Assembly: GCA_945910005.1 (NCBI GenBank)
Contig: OX246739.1
Coordinates: 35,598,608 to 35,662,607, forward strand
Length of the DNA: 64,000 bases
DNA from: Isoperla grammatica
Taxonomy: Eukaryota; Arthropoda; Insecta; Plecoptera; Perlodidae
Direction of reading: 5' to 3'
Both the position numbers and the translations under genes were made by a program. Positions 60,747 through 64,000 of the stretch are shown here, piece after piece; position 1 is the first letter of the stretch; every line of letters begins with the position of its first letter. Under the pieces are notes generated by a model. The model saw only the letters and a list, made by a program, of their open reading frames with translations. It made no database searches and was not told the origin of the DNA.

Positions 60747-60778
60747 CCTGATTCCTGATTCCTGATTCCTGATTTCTG
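60747..60778. repeat. Short tandem repeat, TTCCTGA unit
   Basis: Four to five units of a 7-bp repeat. Confidence 0.85.
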
Positions 60779-61060
60779 TGAAACCGACGACCCCAGTTTC
60801 AAAAGTACCAATCAGTGGTTGGTCACGAACACGCATCGCGCTAACATTATTTCGGAAGAAGTGTAGCAAATATAAAACGCCTTCTATTAGATAACGTCAA
60901 ACAAGGGAGTCTTTAAAGACGACCAGAACGCAAAGCATGTCATGACCGTCCACCACAGATTCGCGACATGTTCAACACCAAACAATTGCGATTTGTCTTT
61001 ATTTTAAATTAATCATTTCGCTAGCGTGAGCATTGTGCTCGTAGGATATCGGCGAGGAAG

Positions 61061-61354
61061 TCATCCATCACGCATCGCATTGACGGGGCGAGTAATTAAT
61101 TCAAGCTTGCAGTCAGTAAAGCTCGTCTGCCTCTCAAACACAATATACGCAGCGTCGCACTCTCTATGGAGATCATTCGGCTCACAATGGAGATTGGAAT
61201 CTTGATGCCCGCTCCAAGTACGGATTGGTATCTCCTCCCAAACCGAGTGCATTGTGACGGCTCCGGAAGCATTCACGGAAATGTGAAATATATTATGTCC
61301 TTTGCGACATACGACGATATGGATTTGAAATATACGAGACAATAGTAGATACTG
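61061..61354 (-). other. Possible unrecognised coding exon
   Basis: The minus strand has a good acceptor-like sequence (a T-rich tract ending TTTCAG, exon side at 61354). An open frame of about 97 codons follows with GC content and codon composition unlike the flanks, ending in a stop at 61061. It includes HISVNASGAVTMHSVWEEIP and DSNLHCEPNDLHRECDAAY. I do not recognise a domain and no neighbouring exon is evident, so this is a weak candidate for a terminal exon or a chance frame. Confidence 0.2.
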
Positions 61355-61439
61355 AAATTAAAAAGTACTGAGCTATAAGTATGAGCTATTATAGTGCGAT
61401 TATTACAGTTGTATCAAAGTAACTTACAAAATAGTCAAG

Positions 61440-61740
61440 TCCAATAGTAATTACTTAATATTCTACTTCACTAGTTTCTCCATCTACTTGAAACAGGTTT
61501 ATTATGGATAAGTTACGACCTTGGGTTGAATATCTGTAAATTCCTAACACAGCAGGCTAGACTGATAAGACTTGTGCAATCTACTAAGCGTAAGATCGTG
61601 TTGAAGAACGACAGGAATTTGTTGATGTTCGTTGAAACATCGTGTGTGAAACCCCTTTTATACACAATGTCCCAACGTAGATAGTGGTCTAAGATCGGTA
61701 TGAGACTAGTTCCGTTGGGGCTATAGTATATTTACTAGGG
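61440..61740 (+). repeat. Diverged dispersed repeat, family F4, copy 4
   Basis: ACTAGTTTCTCCATCTAC, GACCTTGGGTTGAATATC, AATTCCTAACACAGCAGGC and GTTCGTTGAAACATCG align in order with the minus strand of 14800-15150. This and that copy are the fullest members seen. Confidence 0.5.
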
Positions 61741-62154
61741 CGTTGTTTTCCGTTGATATCCTTGTAACGTAACACTGACGTATAGTATTTCCACGCAACC
61801 ATGAAATAGACAATGTGACATCATCTAAGTGGACGGAAAACTGGGCTCTACAATGAATGACCGGCGGATGAAATGTTACCGGTTATTATTCATGTCATAC
61901 ATTTTACACAACACATTGAAATCGTCTGTTTGCGCATTAGTCTCTCAATTAATAATACATGTTGGGACCCGGCTCACTGTTATCATGTTGTTCACGGATA
62001 AACTCATCATCTGGGCCCGGGGTAGAAATGCGCCCAGGGTATAACTCTACCGATGGAAAGAGGAGAACAAAATGGTGTGCCCCCTTTGAATATTAGTCCT
62101 CCTACACTCGCCCTCTCACTTGTCCCTTTCTTCCAATCACCCCTGACGTCATAT

Positions 62155-62205
62155 GATCGAGTTGTCAAGTACGTCGTTAAACACCAAATAATCAAATAAA
62201 ATCAA
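62155..62205 (+). repeat. Retroelement-like tail (family F7)
   Basis: TACGTCGTTAAACACC is followed by an A-rich tail. It matches the minus-strand tail at 27613-27675. The sequence upstream of the two tails is not similar. Confidence 0.4.
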
Positions 62206-64000
62206 GGCTAAACATCGCAACTGTAGCAGAAGATAGGGTATTTGACGACTTACCCTTGAATTGTGCATTTAACGCTAAATCTCCGAGCCCGCGGCCGTAT
62301 ATGTCCACAGTTCCGTGCGCACCCACTCAGCCACCCCCCTTTTCCCTCTCGATAACCCTCCGCTCATATTCAGAGTCCTCGTACCTCTCAGTTACAGAGA
62401 ACCGCTCGCATCCGTTACTCGTGAATTCTATTACCCTGCACGATATTATCATAACCCTCTTTTTTCATATAAATTGCACATTATCCTATACCTCAATTCA
62501 CTATCCGGAGGATTTCACAAAACTCATAACTCGTTCATCAATATAGGTTATTAGGAAGTATTTATTATGGGTAGAGCGCGGATTTGTATGCAAATATATA
62601 TCCTTTGATGAAATATCCCGCACGAAATTGATGTTATATCGTTGGGTTCCGTATCACAACGATTCATGTATACACGATGGCTAAAGTAGGAACAGTGGTG
62701 GGCGGGGGAGGGGGGAACAGGCAATATTTCAGCTCACTTAGTGGTTTCACATGAGCAAACACACAAAAATGTTCGTTTTACACTATAGTTTGTCCATCGT
62801 TTGAAGCAGTTTTAAACTAGAATCACACACAAAACAGTAAACTATGCAGTGCTTGAACAGTGTTCTGACGAAATGATTGTATTTTAATAGACTCAATGAT
62901 GATGTAGATTATTCGTGTGGTTTACGAATGTATTATTGCCGTCATGCTATTCGTGACGATGAGGAGGGGAAGATGAAGACGAAAGACAACTAAAAACGAC
63001 CCATGCTTGGCGCCCCGAAGAATTTTTTTGAAAGAACTCAAGTGCACCAAAATGAAGTTACAAGTTTTTGATGTGCTGGATTAAATTGACTAAATTACGG
63101 AAATGCAGGCATATTCTTTTGCCCTTCCGTCAATTGACTCTGTGACTAGCACCCAACAGTTTTTAACAATGATTTCACTTATATCCACAAATAATTTTGG
63201 GGAAATACGTTCTCCAAGAAATGGTTAAAACCCCATACAAAACACAAGTTTTTCTTTTAGTTATCTGCGGCGCATTTGTGCGGAGGGCACCCTCCCCCCC
63301 CCCCCCCCCCCTTCCACATTGCCGCCGCCTTGAAGTAGTATTTTTCCCCCGGAATGTGTTGTGGCCCATCTTTCAGCCATAGCGCACGCCCATGCGTATT
63401 TCATTTATCCATCTCCCAAGATATAGCGGCTTTAGGAGGTGTTAAGGAACAGCGTTCATTAAAGATCTGACTTCTTCTGAATTCTTTGTGGAAAGTTCAT
63501 TTCGTTTTCTCTCCGCCGCGATCGGATAAGTTTGTTTGTCGCTGTGGGATCGAGCAACACGTTCAAGAGGTCGCTGGTTGGTCGCCGGGTTAATGACGTC
63601 GTCTGGCTTTTGGATGCAAATGACGTTGATCGAAGTCTTAATTGATACCGTGGATTGAGGGCGTTGATGACGTAGGCAGCGAGCTCATTTCTTTCTTTCT
63701 GCTTCACAGTCGGGGGTCGAATTAGTCGATGCAACACACAGCAAGCCGACAAGTCAAGCGAGCGGAGTGATGATGACGTGGACAGGAATTAAGAACTTTT
63801 ATATAAATTAGTTGAACAATCATTGTATACGTTAAAGAAATAACTCGTCCATTTCTTTTTATTCCTTATACTTTTAACCTAGTGCATTCATTATTAGCAT
63901 TTACACGTTTTTTAATTATGTTTGTATTTATGTATATCTACCAAAATAAAAAAAATACTGATTCCAACTGCAATTCCTATGATTTTGTATTTTACCGGCG
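62206..64000. other. Non-coding sequence
   Basis: No supported gene. It contains an 18-C tract at 63294-63311. Open frames of up to 97 codons near 62300 and 63500 have no family signature. Confidence 0.5.
63294..63311. repeat. Poly-C tract (18 C)
   Basis: Uninterrupted run of 18 C. Confidence 0.9.

Noticed and set aside
61820..61850. miR-184-like sequence TGGACGGAAAACTGGGC
   Set aside because: It matches only the first eight bases of the known mature sequence and part of what follows, and no complementary arm lies nearby to form a precursor hairpin.

Overview
The window is non-coding, repeat-rich, AT-rich nuclear DNA from an animal, most probably an arthropod with a large genome. The only protein-coding sequence I can defend is one spliced exon on the minus strand (55802-56015). 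It encodes the second half of an immunoglobulin domain of the Dpr (defective proboscis extension response) type, a protostome family of neuronal cell-surface recognition proteins. The exon has consensus splice sites at both ends. No other exon of the gene is recognisable, so most of the window is probably intron or intergenic DNA around a dpr-like gene. The other open reading frames are short, lack family signatures, and mostly lie in repeats; they are not annotated as genes. No tRNA, rRNA gene, CRISPR array or bacterial feature is present.

Layout. 0-2.2 kb holds two small inverted-repeat elements and a degenerate hAT transposon (998-1767) with a perfect 8-bp target duplication and a broken transposase fragment. 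2.2-6.7 kb and 20.9-25.6 kb are two direct copies of a 4.5-kb sequence, the second carrying a 161-bp element that the first lacks. The 14 kb between them holds dispersed repeats, a 153-bp foldback element, a hAT-like element with 8-10 bp target duplication (18789-19260), and a CpG-rich minisatellite of about 20 units (19463-20535) whose units carry E-box, CRE, ATF6-like and NRF1-like motifs. 25.6-35 kb is mainly AT-rich unique sequence with a 52-bp tandem repeat (29.8-30.1 kb) and a 140-bp tandem repeat (31.3-31.9 kb).

35-49 kb is dense in small transposable elements. A 5S-rRNA-derived SINE with a 10-bp target duplication (42104-42524) sits immediately beside the end of an older terminal-inverted-repeat element. 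There is also a long hairpin at 39.35-39.47 kb and an element flanked by TTAA (48348-49019). 49-64 kb contains a CCAAT/TATA promoter-like cluster, a tRNA-derived SINE fragment, more foldback elements, the Dpr exon with a seven-copy tandem array of its 5' half and splice acceptor (55.9-56.9 kb), and a hAT-like MITE with an 8-bp target duplication (60156-60439).

The most unusual item is the Dpr exon array: six extra copies of the splice acceptor plus the first 38 codons lie in front of the one complete exon, and none of the extra copies has a donor site. No multi-gene system can be supported. All homology statements come from reading the sequence and from family knowledge; no search was run.
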